From CBDCGJ01 sp965238305 (GTDB lineage: Bacteria; Pseudomonadota; Alphaproteobacteria; GCA-2731375), in NCBI GenBank assembly GCA_965238305.1, contig CBDEHK010000001.1:1550001-1614000 (forward strand): a stretch of 64,000 nt of DNA, in the 5' to 3' direction. Both the position numbers and the translations under genes were made by a program. Positions 9,391 to 17,862 of the stretch are shown piece by piece (positions within the stretch are counted from its first letter, which is position 1; each line of letters starts with the position of its first letter). Under the pieces are notes generated by a model. It was not told where the DNA came from. It made no database searches and saw nothing but the letters and a program-made list of their open reading frames with translations.

Positions 9391-10293
9391 CTAAGAATCA
9401 AGCGCCGCAGCTCTGTTCCAGCTTTCCAAACCCAATGCATCTAAATGTTGCCGTTGCGCGAGAACCTGAGCTTCGTTTAACTCTCGTACGCCACCTGTGG
9501 CGGCTTCGCCAACAACAGTTCGAATTGGGCGCCTGCCAGCGGGCATGTCGATCAGTTTTTTTATCGCGTCCGCTATCCAAATCGGACCGGGCGCTTCTTC
9601 GGAAGTTATGGTTTTCAACATTCTTCCGAACATCGTTTCCTTGTCTTTATTAAATTCAGGGTATTCGTTCTCAATTTCCGTATATTCAGCCGCGCCGAAT
9701 TTGCCCATTATTGAAGTGTTAAAGGCGCCGGGTTCTATGATGACCGAATCAATTCCATGCGCTGCTAATTCAAAATTTAAGCCTTCAGCGATTGACTCTA
9801 CGGCCCATTTTGTCGAGTTATAAATTCCATGGAAAGGTAGGTATGTTCTTCCGCCGACGCTTGAAATTTGGACTATTAGACCTGATTTACGTTTGCGCAT
9901 GCCGGGCAAAACTGCTTGGATAACCCGAAGTGGGCCAAATACATTGGTGTTGTACATAGCCTCTGTTTGATCAATGGAATAAGCTTCCATCGGGCCAAGT
10001 CCGACGATACCGGCATTGTTAACTACAACATCCAGATGTCCCGCATCCTCAAGTATTGATGATATTCCTTGGCTGACAGACTGGTCATCTGAAACGTCAA
10101 TCTCTACAACTTTTAGACTAAGGTCGCGCTCACTTGCCCAATGCTCGAGGCTTTGCGACGCGTCCGCGTTTTTGCCATGCACGCCGCGCGTGGTCGCAAA
10201 CACCTGATGCCCATCACTGGCAAGTTTTTGGGCGGTTTCTCGGCCAAAACCCGCGGTGGCCCCGGTGATTAGAATGTTAAGTGAATTGCTCAT
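9391..10293 (-). CDS. SDR family oxidoreductase (extended C-terminus)
   Basis: 300 residues. The nucleotide-binding motif TGATAGFG is at about 11-18, NNAG lies near 92, and the active site is SSVGGRTYLPFHGIYNSTK. It is about 50 residues longer than the neighbouring SDR; the extra length lies in a helical C-terminal region, as in 17-beta-hydroxysteroid-dehydrogenase-like SDRs that act on bulky hydrophobic substrates. The specific reaction is unknown. It lies 48 bases upstream of the other SDR and 46 bases downstream of the peroxiredoxin-like gene, so the three are probably co-transcribed. Confidence 0.88.
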   Translation of the reverse strand: MSNSLNILITGATAGFGRETAQKLASDGHQVFATTRGVHGKNADASQSLEHWASERDLSLKVVEIDVSDDQSVSQGISSILEDAGHLDVVVNNAGIVGLGPMEAYSIDQTEAMYNTNVFGPLRVIQAVLPGMRKRKSGLIVQISSVGGRTYLPFHGIYNSTKWAVESIAEGLNFELAAHGIDSVIIEPGAFNTSIMGKFGAAEYTEIENEYPEFNKDKETMFGRMLKTITSEEAPGPIWIADAIKKLIDMPAGRRPIRTVVGEAATGGVRELNEAQVLAQRQHLDALGLESWNRAAALDS

Positions 10294-10339
10294 TTCTCGC
10301 TCCCAATGTTGAAATTGAATGAGGTTGGGCTAAATGCCG

Positions 10340-10873
10340 TTAGTCGTGGGTCCCGCGGATAGGGTATTCATTCGCCGGGTCTTTGATGAAACCAAGGCCC
10401 CAGGCAAAGTGTTCTAGTTCCGGCCGGGAAAAGGGCGCGTTCGATATGTCCGTGACTTGGACCTGACCATTTCCGTTGACCACGTAAATGCCCGGTTCGG
10501 CAAAAGGTTGATCGGTTTCTTCCGGCGATTTGGGATGAGAAATGTAAAGGCCCAGCGTGCGCATCTGCTCAATTGACAAGTCATAGGCAACAGGAAAACT
10601 AACGCCCATATCACCGACATGAGCGCTGGCTTTATTTTCGCCGTCGCCGGAAACGGCGACGATGTCGCCGCCGTTTTCATAAAAACGCTCTTTTGTCTGT
10701 TCCAGCTGGGTTAGATATTTACTACACAAAGGACAATGTTTGCCGCGATATACCACGACCATTTGCCAGTCGTGCCCGTTCAACGGCTGACCTAGGTTAA
10801 TTTCGCCACCGCCGACTTTAGGCAGAGTGAGGCCAGGAAATTTATCACCGGCTGTGAATTTGTTGCTGTTCAT
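10340..10873 (-). CDS. peroxiredoxin-like (AhpC/TSA) protein
   Basis: 177 residues with a thioredoxin fold. The active-site segment YRGKHCPLCSKYL carries Cys47 and Cys50, a CxxC pair rather than the single peroxidatic Cys of classical AhpC. This places it in the redoxin/alkyl-hydroperoxide-reductase-like group. It is probably a cytoplasmic thiol peroxidase or disulfide reductase, since there is no signal peptide. The start has a GGAGA site. The gene is divergent from the LysR regulator at 11036, with a dyad close to that gene, so control by that regulator is likely but unproven. Confidence 0.85.
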   Translation of the reverse strand: MNSNKFTAGDKFPGLTLPKVGGGEINLGQPLNGHDWQMVVVYRGKHCPLCSKYLTQLEQTKERFYENGGDIVAVSGDGENKASAHVGDMGVSFPVAYDLSIEQMRTLGLYISHPKSPEETDQPFAEPGIYVVNGNGQVQVTDISNAPFSRPELEHFAWGLGFIKDPANEYPIRGTHD

Positions 10874-11002
10874 CTAAATTTCTCCGCTATTTTGCCGAAG
10901 CCTTTGGGCGTGCGGATGTCGCATGCCGTCGAACCCCGTTTCGATGACATTCAGCTAATAAGTAAAATTTAGAATTGAATAGGGAATTAATGCATAGTAT
11001 TT

Positions 11003-11017
11003 ATTCCGATTTGGAAT
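11003..11017. promoter_or_regulatory. dyad in the LysR / peroxiredoxin divergent promoter
   Basis: ATTCCGATTTGGAAT is a perfect inverted repeat of five bases around a five-base centre and contains the T-N11-A pattern of LysR-type operators. It lies 18 bases before the LysR start codon, a position suited to autoregulation. Confidence 0.45.
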
Positions 11018-11035
11018 AGAAAGGAAAAGCCAGAG

Positions 11036-11938
11036 ATGGAACAACTGAACGCTATGAGGATATTTACCCGCTTGGTCGAAGCCGGTAGCTTTTCAGTCGT
11101 CGCTCGGGAAACCGGGGTTAGTCAGTCCAGTGTCAGTAAAAATTTGGCGGCGCTGGAAGCTAAACTTGGCACCCGTTTGCTGGCGAGATCCAGTCGCAAA
11201 CTCAGTTTGACAGAAGTCGGCAGCGACTATTACGAGCGATGTTTGGCGATCCTTCTCGACGTCGATGAGGCTGAGGCCTCGGCGAGGTCGATGACAGGCA
11301 ACCCGAAAGGGTTACTCCGGGTCAATGTGCCGGTGACCTTCGGTCAATGCCACGTCATCCCCCGGATGCCGGGATTTTTGCGCGCCTTTCCAAACATCAA
11401 GCTCGATATCATGCTGATTGATCGCCATGTCGATTTGGTTGGCGAAGGCATCGACGTGGCGGTCCGTGTCGGTGTGCTCGCGGATTCCTCGCTGCTGGCC
11501 AGACGATTGGGTGATAGTCCGCGTCTACTTGTCGCAGCCAAGTCCTATTTGAAACAAAATGGTCGACCGAAGCATCCTGACGAATTGAAAAACTTCGACT
11601 GCCTGGTCTACAGCCTACTTGGCACCGGCAACATCTGGCACTTTCAATATCAGGATCAGAAATTCGCCGTTCAGGTGAACGGCACTTTTCAGGCCAATAA
11701 TAGTGAAGCTGTTCGACAAATGGCTTTGGCGGGAAGCGGAATTATGGCGCTGCCGAAATGGATGAGCCAGCCCTTTATCGGTAATGGTGAGTTGGAAGTC
11801 ATATTGCCCGAATATACCCTTCAGGGATTTCCTATCCAGGCGGTCTATCCCGAAAATCGTTATGTCCCTTCGAAAGTCAGAAGCTTTGTAAAATATCTGC
11901 AACAAACTTTCGCCGATGACCCGCTGCTGCAAAACTAA
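11036..11938 (+). CDS. LysR family transcriptional regulator
   Basis: 300 residues, the standard length. The winged helix-turn-helix spans about 1-60 (LVEAGSFSVVARETGVSQSSVSKNL then LEAKLGTRLLARSSRKL), followed by the linker helix and the substrate-binding domain with NVPVTFGQ and the GEGIDVAVRVG hinge. It belongs to the CrgA-like group of LysR proteins that often sit beside oxidoreductase genes. Its gene is divergent from the peroxiredoxin-SDR-SDR run, the probable target. The inducer is unknown. An AAGGAA ribosome-binding site is present. Confidence 0.93.
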   Translation: MEQLNAMRIFTRLVEAGSFSVVARETGVSQSSVSKNLAALEAKLGTRLLARSSRKLSLTEVGSDYYERCLAILLDVDEAEASARSMTGNPKGLLRVNVPVTFGQCHVIPRMPGFLRAFPNIKLDIMLIDRHVDLVGEGIDVAVRVGVLADSSLLARRLGDSPRLLVAAKSYLKQNGRPKHPDELKNFDCLVYSLLGTGNIWHFQYQDQKFAVQVNGTFQANNSEAVRQMALAGSGIMALPKWMSQPFIGNGELEVILPEYTLQGFPIQAVYPENRYVPSKVRSFVKYLQQTFADDPLLQN

Positions 11939-11963
11939 AGCCAAAATCCATTCTATTTCCCAC

Positions 11964-13034
11964 TCAAGATGCGTCGTCTGAAATCGTTTCCGGGGGCACA
12001 AAATTCTTCCAATAACCTGGCCGCGATTTTTGTTCGCCATAACTCGATAGCTTATCGGCGGCGCGCCCGACTATATCGACCGCGGCGCATTGCTTCGAAG
12101 AAAGATATTCTTCCAATTCGCCTATTGTATCGGTGATGACGCCGAAACCGCCGGTGATGATTGCGGAGGTCATTTCAATGGCACTGGCGCCTGAAAGCAT
12201 CATCCGAGCGGCATCCAGGCCGGTACGCACGCCATTGGTGCCAATTAGTGGCGTGTCACTGCCGAGCAGCCGACGACTGGCCACCAGCCAGCGGCAGGTT
12301 AACGGCAACGACCAGTTGCCGCCATAACCCGCATTGGTCCCCAACAGGGGTTCCATGGTATCCAAATCCGGCAAAAAGGCGATGGCGCGGCCCATCATGA
12401 CCACCGCATCGGCACCGCCTTCCTTCGCCGCCAGGGCCAGGTCCGCGATATTGTCGCTATTGCCGGTTAGCTTAATCCATAAGGCGCCTGCAACAACGGC
12501 GCGCATTTTTTGAACGCCCGAGCGGACCCGGTCGCGGTCTTTTTCGACCATAATTGCGCCTGCGGCTGCTTCGCTGCCATGCGGTGCGCCAATGTTTATT
12601 TCAATAATTCGAACGCCTTGTTGATCCGCGAACGCCGCTAATTTCAGCGCCTCATCAAAATCGGCTGGGATAATACTTGCCGCAACATAGGCGCCCGACT
12701 TAGCCGCTTCCTGATCCAATCGGCCGATCTGAGCAAGCCAGGTTTTCGGCTCTACGGGTGCCAGACCGGAGCGGCAAAAAAGATAATCACTGCTTTGATG
12801 TTGGTGATCCCACGACAGGATATCCAGATCATTGCTTAGCTTGGCGTAATCCGTGCCATCCAACTGTTCGCGTGCCGCATCGGATTCATTGGTTGATTTG
12901 GCAATTACCGCAGCGGCGCCGGCGGCAAGCGCCGCGCGAATGCCGGCGGCGGTCATGACCTGTTCTCCCGAACCGCAAATGATTGGGTTCTTTAGTTCTA
13001 TTTCCCCGATGCGTATTGTCATGTTTACGGTCAT
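11964..13034 (-). CDS. dihydroorotate dehydrogenase-like FMN protein
   Basis: 356 residues from the ATG at 13034, which has GGGGA a few bases upstream; another ATG lies four codons in. It is a TIM-barrel flavoprotein of the dihydroorotate/dihydropyrimidine dehydrogenase group: ELKNPIICGSG, KSTNE, WIKLTGN, and phosphate-binding GTNGVRTGLDAARMML are visible. In place of the usual NxSCPN catalytic loop it reads NIGAPHG, so the general-base Cys or Ser is not where expected. It is therefore unlikely to be the housekeeping PyrD. The true substrate is unknown. It is divergent from an LLM-class oxidoreductase with 143 bases between them. Confidence 0.8.
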   Translation of the reverse strand: MTVNMTIRIGEIELKNPIICGSGEQVMTAAGIRAALAAGAAAVIAKSTNESDAAREQLDGTDYAKLSNDLDILSWDHQHQSSDYLFCRSGLAPVEPKTWLAQIGRLDQEAAKSGAYVAASIIPADFDEALKLAAFADQQGVRIIEINIGAPHGSEAAAGAIMVEKDRDRVRSGVQKMRAVVAGALWIKLTGNSDNIADLALAAKEGGADAVVMMGRAIAFLPDLDTMEPLLGTNAGYGGNWSLPLTCRWLVASRRLLGSDTPLIGTNGVRTGLDAARMMLSGASAIEMTSAIITGGFGVITDTIGELEEYLSSKQCAAVDIVGRAADKLSSYGEQKSRPGYWKNFVPPETISDDAS

Positions 13035-13177
13035 ATTTCCCCACAATTCGGTTCAAGAGGTTTGCACAAATCGATGCGCACGGTTGAAGGAACGTATAAC
13101 ATATGACCCGTTGACTTGAGGCATCGATTAGGACCCAATCCCAGGATTGCCCTTTCGCGCCAATAAGGACCAGTCGT

Positions 13178-14239
13178 ATGAAATTTGGAATCACGGTTAG
13201 CCAGATCCATGAGGTCGATCTTGTCGTCCAAGCCGAGAATGTCGGTTACGATTTTTGCTGGGTCTGGGACAGTCCGATGATCCGCTCGAACCTCTGGGCG
13301 TTGCTTGCACTGGTTGCGGATCGGACCAGCCGCATCGCGATTGGACCCGGCGTCGCTATACCGGCTTTGTCGATGGCGCCAGCGACGGCGAATGCCATCG
13401 CCACAATAAATGCAATTGCGCCCGGCCGGACCTTCTTAGGCGTGGGCACCGGCAACACCGCGCTTAGGACGATGGGACAGCGACCCATGACCATCGCGGC
13501 ATTGGAGGCGCAACTCAAGGTGATCCGCGGGCTGCTCGCCGGTGAAACCGTTGTTTACGAGGCGAACGGCCTCAGCGAAGAAATCGGCTTTCAGAGTCTT
13601 GAACTTGGCTCGATCAATCTCGACGATGCCATCCCGATCCACATCAGCGGCTTCGGGCCGAAGGCGCAAGCGCTGGCGGGAGAATACGGCGAAGCTCTGA
13701 TCACCGGCATTCCGCGTGGCGGCGCCATTCCAGAAGCCTTGGCAAACGTTAAAGTTGGTGCCGATCGTGCCAGCCGCCCGATGGACGCGTTCGAGACTTA
13801 CGCGTTAGTGAACCTCATGCTTTTGCGTCCTGGTGAAACATTGCAGTCTGAGCGGGTGCTGGAAGAAATCGGCTCGTCCATCATGGTCAACATCCATTCC
13901 GTCTATGATCGATACCGCGAGACCGGTGAGCAGCCGCCCGCCTATGCAGCGGCGATTTGGGATGAGTATGTCGCTTTTCGCCAGGATCGTGATGCCAACC
14001 GCTCCTTCACCGAAGCGCACCATAGTCATTATGGCCACCTCGACCCAGATGAAGCCAAATTCGTCACCCCCGACATTATCCGCACCTTCTGCATCGCCGG
14101 GGAGCCGGATGAAATCGTCGAGCAATTGACCGCGTTAGCGGCACAAGGGCTGACCGGCATTAACTTTATCGCTGCCGCCGATCGTCAGTACGACATGTGT
14201 CACGAATTCGCCGACGCGGTTATCGCCCGCATGCGGTAA
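13178..14239 (+). CDS. LLM-class (F420- or FMN-dependent) oxidoreductase
   Basis: 353 residues with the bacterial-luciferase-like TIM barrel: N-terminal KFGITVSQIHE, DFCWVWDS, then RTSRIAIGPGV and the typical PGRTFLGVGTGNTA segment. LLM proteins use FMN or F420H2 to oxidise or reduce diverse substrates. The FGITVS-type start and the presence of an F420 operon 6.5 kb away make F420 use attractive but not proven. The gene has an AAGGA ribosome-binding site, and a short dyad CAATCC-CA-GGATTG at 13136-13149 lies upstream. It is divergent from the dihydroorotate-dehydrogenase-like gene. The substrate is unknown. Confidence 0.85.
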   Translation: MKFGITVSQIHEVDLVVQAENVGYDFCWVWDSPMIRSNLWALLALVADRTSRIAIGPGVAIPALSMAPATANAIATINAIAPGRTFLGVGTGNTALRTMGQRPMTIAALEAQLKVIRGLLAGETVVYEANGLSEEIGFQSLELGSINLDDAIPIHISGFGPKAQALAGEYGEALITGIPRGGAIPEALANVKVGADRASRPMDAFETYALVNLMLLRPGETLQSERVLEEIGSSIMVNIHSVYDRYRETGEQPPAYAAAIWDEYVAFRQDRDANRSFTEAHHSHYGHLDPDEAKFVTPDIIRTFCIAGEPDEIVEQLTALAAQGLTGINFIAAADRQYDMCHEFADAVIARMR

Positions 14240-14240
14240 G

Positions 14241-14259
14241 CCGTTTCTTGCACACAATT
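14241..14259. repeat. 19-bp direct repeat, left copy
   Basis: CCGTTTCTTGCACACAATT occurs here, directly after the LLM stop codon, and again at 15369-15387 in the same orientation. The 1.1 kb between them holds the DUF924 gene, hairpin-repeat copy 2 and the partial tRNA-Arg. Confidence 0.7.
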
Positions 14260-14344
14260 CTAAAATCGATTATGTCTGCTATCGCATGACAGCGGACAAA
14301 CATCCAGGTTCCTTCGGTTATCTGAAATGCGCCATATCCAGTCG

Positions 14345-14965
14345 TCATGCACTGGTCAAATGGACGCAATCGCACGCAGCCAAAAACTCTTGTTCTTGCC
14401 GCGTTGTCTTACGGCTAAGAACATCGTTTCGGTTCGGAAAGCGGCCAAACTTTTCGACTATTGTCAAATGTTCCTTTGCCGCTGCCAGGATCCGCTGAGA
14501 CACAATCTTATCGCCAAGAGTTTCAAACAACTCGACAGATTGTCTTTGAATTTCCAGGTCTTCACTATGTTGAAACGGCATGTATAAATAGCAGCGATAC
14601 AGCAAAGGCAACTGTTTGTCGAAATTTTGCGCGATTGCGTGATTAGCGATTTCAAGTGCTTTGACATCCTGGCTGTAGCGTTGTGGGCTACCCCTGAACA
14701 TGTTTCGCGAAAATTGATCCAACATGATTATCAGTGCCAACGCACCTAATTCGGTGTCAGCGAGAGACGCGTATCTGCCATCTATCGCTTGTACATAGGG
14801 CTCAGAAAACCGCTCACGGATTTCCTGGTCAAAGTTTAGATCAATAGTTTCAAACCAGATCGGACGATATTCGCAGTACCCGCGAACGACGTCTTGATCG
14901 AACCAAAACGACAACACCGTTTGAGTGATCTGCTTGTCGCGTTCTATGTCTTTTTTCCCGGCCAT
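14345..14965 (-). CDS. DUF924 family protein
   Basis: 206 residues from the ATG at 14965; a TTG two codons upstream is also possible and neither has a strong ribosome-binding site. The features VLSFWFDQD, LIIMLDQFSRNMFRG and LYMPFQHSEDLEIQ are hallmarks of the DUF924 family, an all-helical soluble family with a TPR-like fold and no established function. Length fits the family. It is convergent with the LLM oxidoreductase and lies inside a block flanked by 19-bp direct repeats, which hints at a recombination history. Confidence 0.85.
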   Translation of the reverse strand: MAGKKDIERDKQITQTVLSFWFDQDVVRGYCEYRPIWFETIDLNFDQEIRERFSEPYVQAIDGRYASLADTELGALALIIMLDQFSRNMFRGSPQRYSQDVKALEIANHAIAQNFDKQLPLLYRCYLYMPFQHSEDLEIQRQSVELFETLGDKIVSQRILAAAKEHLTIVEKFGRFPNRNDVLSRKTTRQEQEFLAACDCVHLTSA

Positions 14966-15141
14966 TGGCAAAGAACATCAGTTCCCAAAACAATTCGACA
15001 TCGAGATACAAAACATACCACAAAATTCATTTTCCAATAATATTGCAGCCCCAGGTGGCTTCGAGTCCTGGCGGACCTATTAACGCTTAAGCCGCACGGT
15101 CTAGTTTAGGGTTGAAAAAGACTGGGAGAGATTGTTCAAAT

Positions 15142-15226
15142 GCCGGCTCTCGCAGTTCGCTGAAACGAACAGCTGCCGCCGAATGCAAATGATATTGGTG
15201 TGTCGCGCTTAGCTTTGCTAAGCGCT
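15142..15226 (+). repeat. intergenic hairpin repeat, copy 2
   Basis: Nearly identical to 19169-19254 and similar to the minus strand of 4768-4845. It contains hairpin GTTCG-CTGAAA-CGAAC (15155-15170) and a second perfect nine-base stem GCGCTTAGC-TTT-GCTAAGCGC (15205-15225) that directly abuts the partial tRNA-Arg. Confidence 0.8.
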
Positions 15227-15272
15227 TGGTGATCCCGACTGGATTCGAACCAGTGACCTACAGATTAGGAAT
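15227..15272 (-). pseudogene. partial tRNA-Arg (3' half only)
   Basis: On the minus strand this is the last 46 bases of a tRNA-Arg(CCT), from the anticodon loop through the T arm to CCA. It matches the intact gene at 19255-19331 up to the anticodon loop, except that the T stem differs (ACTGG/CCAGT against GCGTG/CACGC) and still pairs perfectly. The 5' half is absent. Such a displaced half-tRNA is the usual trace of site-specific integration at a tRNA 3' end. Next to it, TTAGGAATT and AATTCCTAA form an inverted repeat spanning the tRNA end. Confidence 0.8.
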
Positions 15273-15368
15273 TCGATAAGTAATTCCTAACATACTGATA
15301 CAAATGGAATTTTTTGATGTGTGTAAATACTGTTTATGAAAAAACCGTCGGAATTGGCTTTTTAGTGT

Positions 15369-15387
15369 CCGTTTCTTGCACACAATT
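15369..15387. repeat. 19-bp direct repeat, right copy
   Basis: Exact second copy of the sequence at 14241-14259. Confidence 0.7.
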
Positions 15388-15632
15388 TCCCGTTTGATCA
15401 GGTCCGCTTCCCGCTCAAGAGTGGACGAACTCACCAAATGCTCCCGTCAGCTGCTTTGTGCCAGGAGCAGCCACCGGGTTATCCATTGTTCGGGATAGAT
15501 TTTTGAGCGCTGCTTGTTTTCGACATGCACGTGTATCTGACAGGTCTGGCGATATATGGCATCTTGTCCGCCCGTCGGTATGGCTTTACGATCCGGCGCG
15601 ATCCAGCAGCAAGTGAGTTTTAGGAGATCATA

Positions 15633-16418
15633 ATGAGCGCAGTTCTGTTGAGAATAAAAAACCATGTGGCCACACTATCGAACAACGATGCGCCGTATAA
15701 TCGAATGACACTCGAGTACATGGATGAGCTCGAGCGCCTGGTCCCGGAGCTCGGTGCCGACGGTTCGGTAAGAGCGCTTGTTTTTACAGCAGAGGGCGAA
15801 GATCACTTTTCTGTCGGTATGAACCTGAAGCAGGTCCCCGAAGGCATCGAGCGCATGGGCTCAATGGATGCGGTTCTGGATCAGCGTTTGCGCGTCCTCA
15901 ATCTCATTGAAAATCTGGGCAAGCCCAGCATTGCAACACTGTTTGGCTATTGTCTGGGAGGCGGCCTTGAACTGCCGCTAGCCTGTCATTTTCGATTTGC
16001 GGCATATGAAGGTGCGCAGATCGGCCTGCCGGAGATGGATCTAGGCGCCGTCCCCGCATGGGGCGGTTCTGCCCGTCTACCGAGGGTGGTTGGCCGCGAA
16101 GTGGCACTCGATATGATCCTTCGCGGACGAATGATTACCGGAGAAGAAGCCTTGAAGGTTGGTTTGGTCATGGAGACCTGCCCGGTCTCGGAGATCAAGC
16201 TACGGGCGCAAGCGCTCGGAGAAGAGCTTGCCAAGCAACCGCGACTGGCAGTGAAAGGGGTTCTCGATACGATCGTTGGCTTTGAAGCGAAGAGCTTGCA
16301 ACAGTCCATTCTTGATGAACGAGCAGCAGTGCATCTCACGCGCGGTACGGCAGATTCCCAAGAGGGAAAGAAAGCCTTTTTCGAAAAACGCAAGCCAGTC
16401 TTTAATCAGGGTGAGTAA
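15633..16418 (+). CDS. enoyl-CoA hydratase/isomerase family protein
   Basis: 261 residues, the normal crotonase length. The oxyanion-hole segments are visible: HFSVGMNLKQV and YCLGGGLELPLACHFRFA, followed by PEMDLGAVPAWGGSARLPRVVG. In typical hydratases a catalytic Glu sits in the PEx3G region; here the Glu of LPEMDLG fits. The first half is a little divergent (AGxD replaced by VGMN). It should act on an acyl-CoA thioester, probably hydrating or isomerising the double bond. An AGGAGA ribosome-binding site precedes the ATG. It lies within the segment bounded by the half-tRNA and tRNA-Arg. Confidence 0.9.
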   Translation: MSAVLLRIKNHVATLSNNDAPYNRMTLEYMDELERLVPELGADGSVRALVFTAEGEDHFSVGMNLKQVPEGIERMGSMDAVLDQRLRVLNLIENLGKPSIATLFGYCLGGGLELPLACHFRFAAYEGAQIGLPEMDLGAVPAWGGSARLPRVVGREVALDMILRGRMITGEEALKVGLVMETCPVSEIKLRAQALGEELAKQPRLAVKGVLDTIVGFEAKSLQQSILDERAAVHLTRGTADSQEGKKAFFEKRKPVFNQGE

Positions 16419-16789
16419 CTTCGGTGGCAGTCCCTTCTTTGAAGACGGCAAAACAAATTGAAGCGTCGATGGTGTATTTGAGACGCGCGTCAGAACAAAA
16501 CGGAAAGGGTTCTGTATTCAAGTCGAAGTTCGCTTAGGGTCAAATCCAGGCGAAAAGTGGTGCCGTCAAATAGGACTGCTTTGCCTCCAACACCGGTCAC
16601 AAAAAGGCAGAAGGCGGAATTCAGATACTCCATGTCGGCTTTCGGCCCAAGAGCGGTCGTCTTGCGGCGGAGCCCAATGGGTCTGCTTGGTGCCAGAAGG
16701 AGACATTGAGGGAAGATGTCTACCATACTTTCGATGAAGATTATCCTTAGCCACGCTATAGAAGTGTTCTGTCTAGCCAAATAAAGTTA
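16419..16789. other. intergenic region with a degenerate dispersed sequence
   Basis: 371 bases without a supported gene. A 96-codon frame on the minus strand lacks any family signature. The stretch includes an 18-base sequence (16683-16700) found inverted at 61063-61080, and a segment similar to 59215-59260, so it seems to be a decayed dispersed repeat. Confidence 0.4.
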
Positions 16790-17536
16790 CTACTCAAACC
16801 TACTTCTGATCTTGGCTGCCTTGGAAAAGAACTCCTCACGCACTCTTATCGAATATGGGTTAGCACGTTCGATAGCGTCGAGAACACTTGGTGCATCATC
16901 TTTAACCATCCTAATTGCTTCTAACAAAAGTTCGTAACTAACCGTTGTTAGTTTTGTCGGAAGAGGTTCCATCTCAACTAACACTTTGGCTATCAAGTGC
17001 GTGAGACCTTGTACGGTAGCTGCTTCTCGATCATGTGCATCAGCGGTAGTAATGATCGTTTGAAGCTGAAATGCCAATTTCAAAAACGCTGCAATGCGAC
17101 GATGGCTGTTACCTCTTACCGGACAAATAGCGACCTTCAAACCATTGAGACCGTTTTGTGCACTTTGCGGTCCAAAAAGTGGATGTGTTCCAACAATTTC
17201 GACATGCGCAGGTAGTTCCGCGAGCATTGTCTCTGTAGGCTCCAGCTTTACCGATCCGACATCGACAATGACCGTATCGGCTTTGAGTAGGTGATATAGG
17301 TCACGTGAAACACGTTGAATTTGGCTGACGGGCACAGCAAGTATTATGTATTGGCAATTGGCAATTTCTTGAAGCGTCGCGCAAGGGTATCTTTCGCCGT
17401 TATCTAAAAGTACGAACGGTTGTGCTGTGTCGCGAATGCAAAGATTAAAGTATGGGAAAAGATGATTTGCCACTAAACGGCCAAAGGCACCAAAGCCAAT
17501 AATTCCAATGTTAATTTTTGAACTTGATGATGACAT
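16790..17536 (-). CDS. prephenate/arogenate dehydrogenase-like protein
   Basis: 248 residues. The Rossmann motif GFGAFGR is near the N-terminus, followed by VDVGSVK and GTHPLFGPQSA, the hallmark of prephenate/arogenate dehydrogenases, and then a helical C-terminal part with GLTHLIAKVLVE. These enzymes make the tyrosine precursor by oxidative decarboxylation. The length is shorter than many TyrA proteins, and there is no ACT domain or chorismate mutase domain, so feedback control by tyrosine is not evident. It is not linked to other aromatic amino-acid genes and lies in the putative acquired segment, with base composition poorer in GC than its neighbours. It may serve a secondary pathway rather than housekeeping tyrosine synthesis. 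It has a good AGGAG start site. Confidence 0.82.
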   Translation of the reverse strand: MSSSSSKINIGIIGFGAFGRLVANHLFPYFNLCIRDTAQPFVLLDNGERYPCATLQEIANCQYIILAVPVSQIQRVSRDLYHLLKADTVIVDVGSVKLEPTETMLAELPAHVEIVGTHPLFGPQSAQNGLNGLKVAICPVRGNSHRRIAAFLKLAFQLQTIITTADAHDREAATVQGLTHLIAKVLVEMEPLPTKLTTVSYELLLEAIRMVKDDAPSVLDAIERANPYSIRVREEFFSKAAKIRSRFE

Positions 17537-17862
17537 TGCCGACTCCTTGATGTCCGCGATGCCAAGATACTTTCACGTATTCAACAGTTGGCTTCGCAGC
17601 AGTTGAACAGGTGAAAGTTCACGCCCTTATGTTGGCGAGATATAATAGAGGTTGCTAATTTCATTATGTATTTTAGTCATCCTCGCACTTATTTCATGTA
17701 TCAAAAATCAGATCAATTTGTTTTTGCACGAATGCCTCAACCCGATACTGGTCTGACGGATGAAATCCCTTTATGATCTCGGAAGCGGGCATTCAGCCTA
17801 GGTCATCTTTGTCCGCATAGCGAAACTTTGAGCCATTCAAACGAATGTCCGCATCGGGTTGT
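17537..17862. other. AT-rich intergenic region left of the IS30 element
   Basis: About 325 bases with no supported gene on either strand. Fragments such as TTTGTCCGC and ATGTCCGC occur, similar to scattered motifs near 14290 and 19140, but nothing functional can be assigned. Confidence 0.4.

Larger units (their letters stand above)
14966..15632. other. 667-bp intergenic region with repeat and partial tRNA
   Basis: No gene is supported here. The region holds hairpin-repeat copy 2, the 3' half of a tRNA-Arg and the right copy of the 19-bp direct repeat, each listed separately. The remainder is AT-rich to the left and contains a short GTCCGCTT...GTGGAC dyad near 15400, without recognisable function. 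Confidence 0.5.

Noticed and set aside
16490..16780. 96-residue minus-strand frame between the crotonase and TyrA-like genes
   Set aside because: No family features, no clear ribosome-binding site, and it overlaps a dispersed degenerate sequence.
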